Source: Candidatus Melainabacteria bacterium | Lineage (GTDB): Bacteria > Cyanobacteriota > Vampirovibrionia > Obscuribacterales > Obscuribacteraceae | Direction: 5' to 3' | Length of the DNA: 14,430 bases | Assembly: GCA_016209785.1 (NCBI GenBank) | Contig: JACQVM010000095.1 | Coordinates: 1-14,430, forward strand | Shown here: piece after piece, positions 14,417 to 14,430 of the stretch | How positions within the stretch are numbered: position 1 is the stretch's first letter | Layout of the letters: the number at the start of each line of letters is the position of its first letter | Notes under the pieces: generated by a model | Seen by the model: the letters and a program-made list of their open reading frames with translations, nothing else | Databases searched by the model: none | What the model was told of the DNA's origin: nothing | Program-made: the position numbers and the translations under genes

Positions 14417-14430
14417 CTATAGAAAGCAAC

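Overview
The window looks like ordinary bacterial chromosome from a moderate-GC organism. Genes are densely packed on both strands, and there are no phage, transposase, CRISPR, tRNA or rRNA genes. Several traits point, by inference only, to the Cyanobacteria/Vampirovibrionota (Melainabacteria) neighbourhood. These are a DNA polymerase I whose motif B reads NFSLIYQQGAY instead of the usual NFGxIYG, a COG3937-like phasin, and a very large membrane-anchored protein with a pilin/TadG-like N-terminus. A search with PolA or CTP synthase would settle the lineage.

Left part (1-4600): the N-terminal third of CTP synthase (pyrG, minus, running off the left edge) lies downstream of gatC (minus). A ~200 bp divergent region with two GTCGT-type inverted repeats separates gatC from a sodium/calcium-exchanger-family membrane protein (plus). 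That gene ends inside the 3' end of an AI-2E family transporter (minus), a 73 bp tail-to-tail overlap. The AI-2E gene follows a 3-hydroxyacyl-CoA dehydrogenase (minus), probably in one transcript.

Middle (4600-9530): an APC-superfamily amino acid permease (plus) is divergent from the dehydrogenase and convergent with a small leucine-rich-repeat-variant (LRV) protein (minus). The LRV gene lies 3' of DNA polymerase I (polA, minus).

Right part (9534-14430): immediately upstream of polA is a secreted alkaline phosphatase/phosphodiesterase-family gene (minus). Its frame is intact from signal peptide to C-terminus except for one in-frame TAA at 10401-10403. Divergent from it is a compact phasin-like gene (plus) with a near-consensus sigma70 promoter and a GC-rich hairpin at its end. 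The window closes with an 843-residue protein of unknown function (minus), whose N-terminal helix resembles a type IV pilin or Tad-pilus anchor.

The two most notable signals are these. First, a pair of 28-bp palindromic elements, one inside the polA linker and one after the phasin gene, match at 22 of 28 positions and carry compensatory stem changes; this suggests a dispersed hairpin repeat. Second, a single nonsense codon interrupts an otherwise complete phosphatase that retains all its metal and nucleophile residues. Several membrane and storage functions occur here (amino acid uptake, cation exchange, phosphate release, PHA-granule protein, beta-oxidation enzyme), but I see no evidence that they form one dedicated system.
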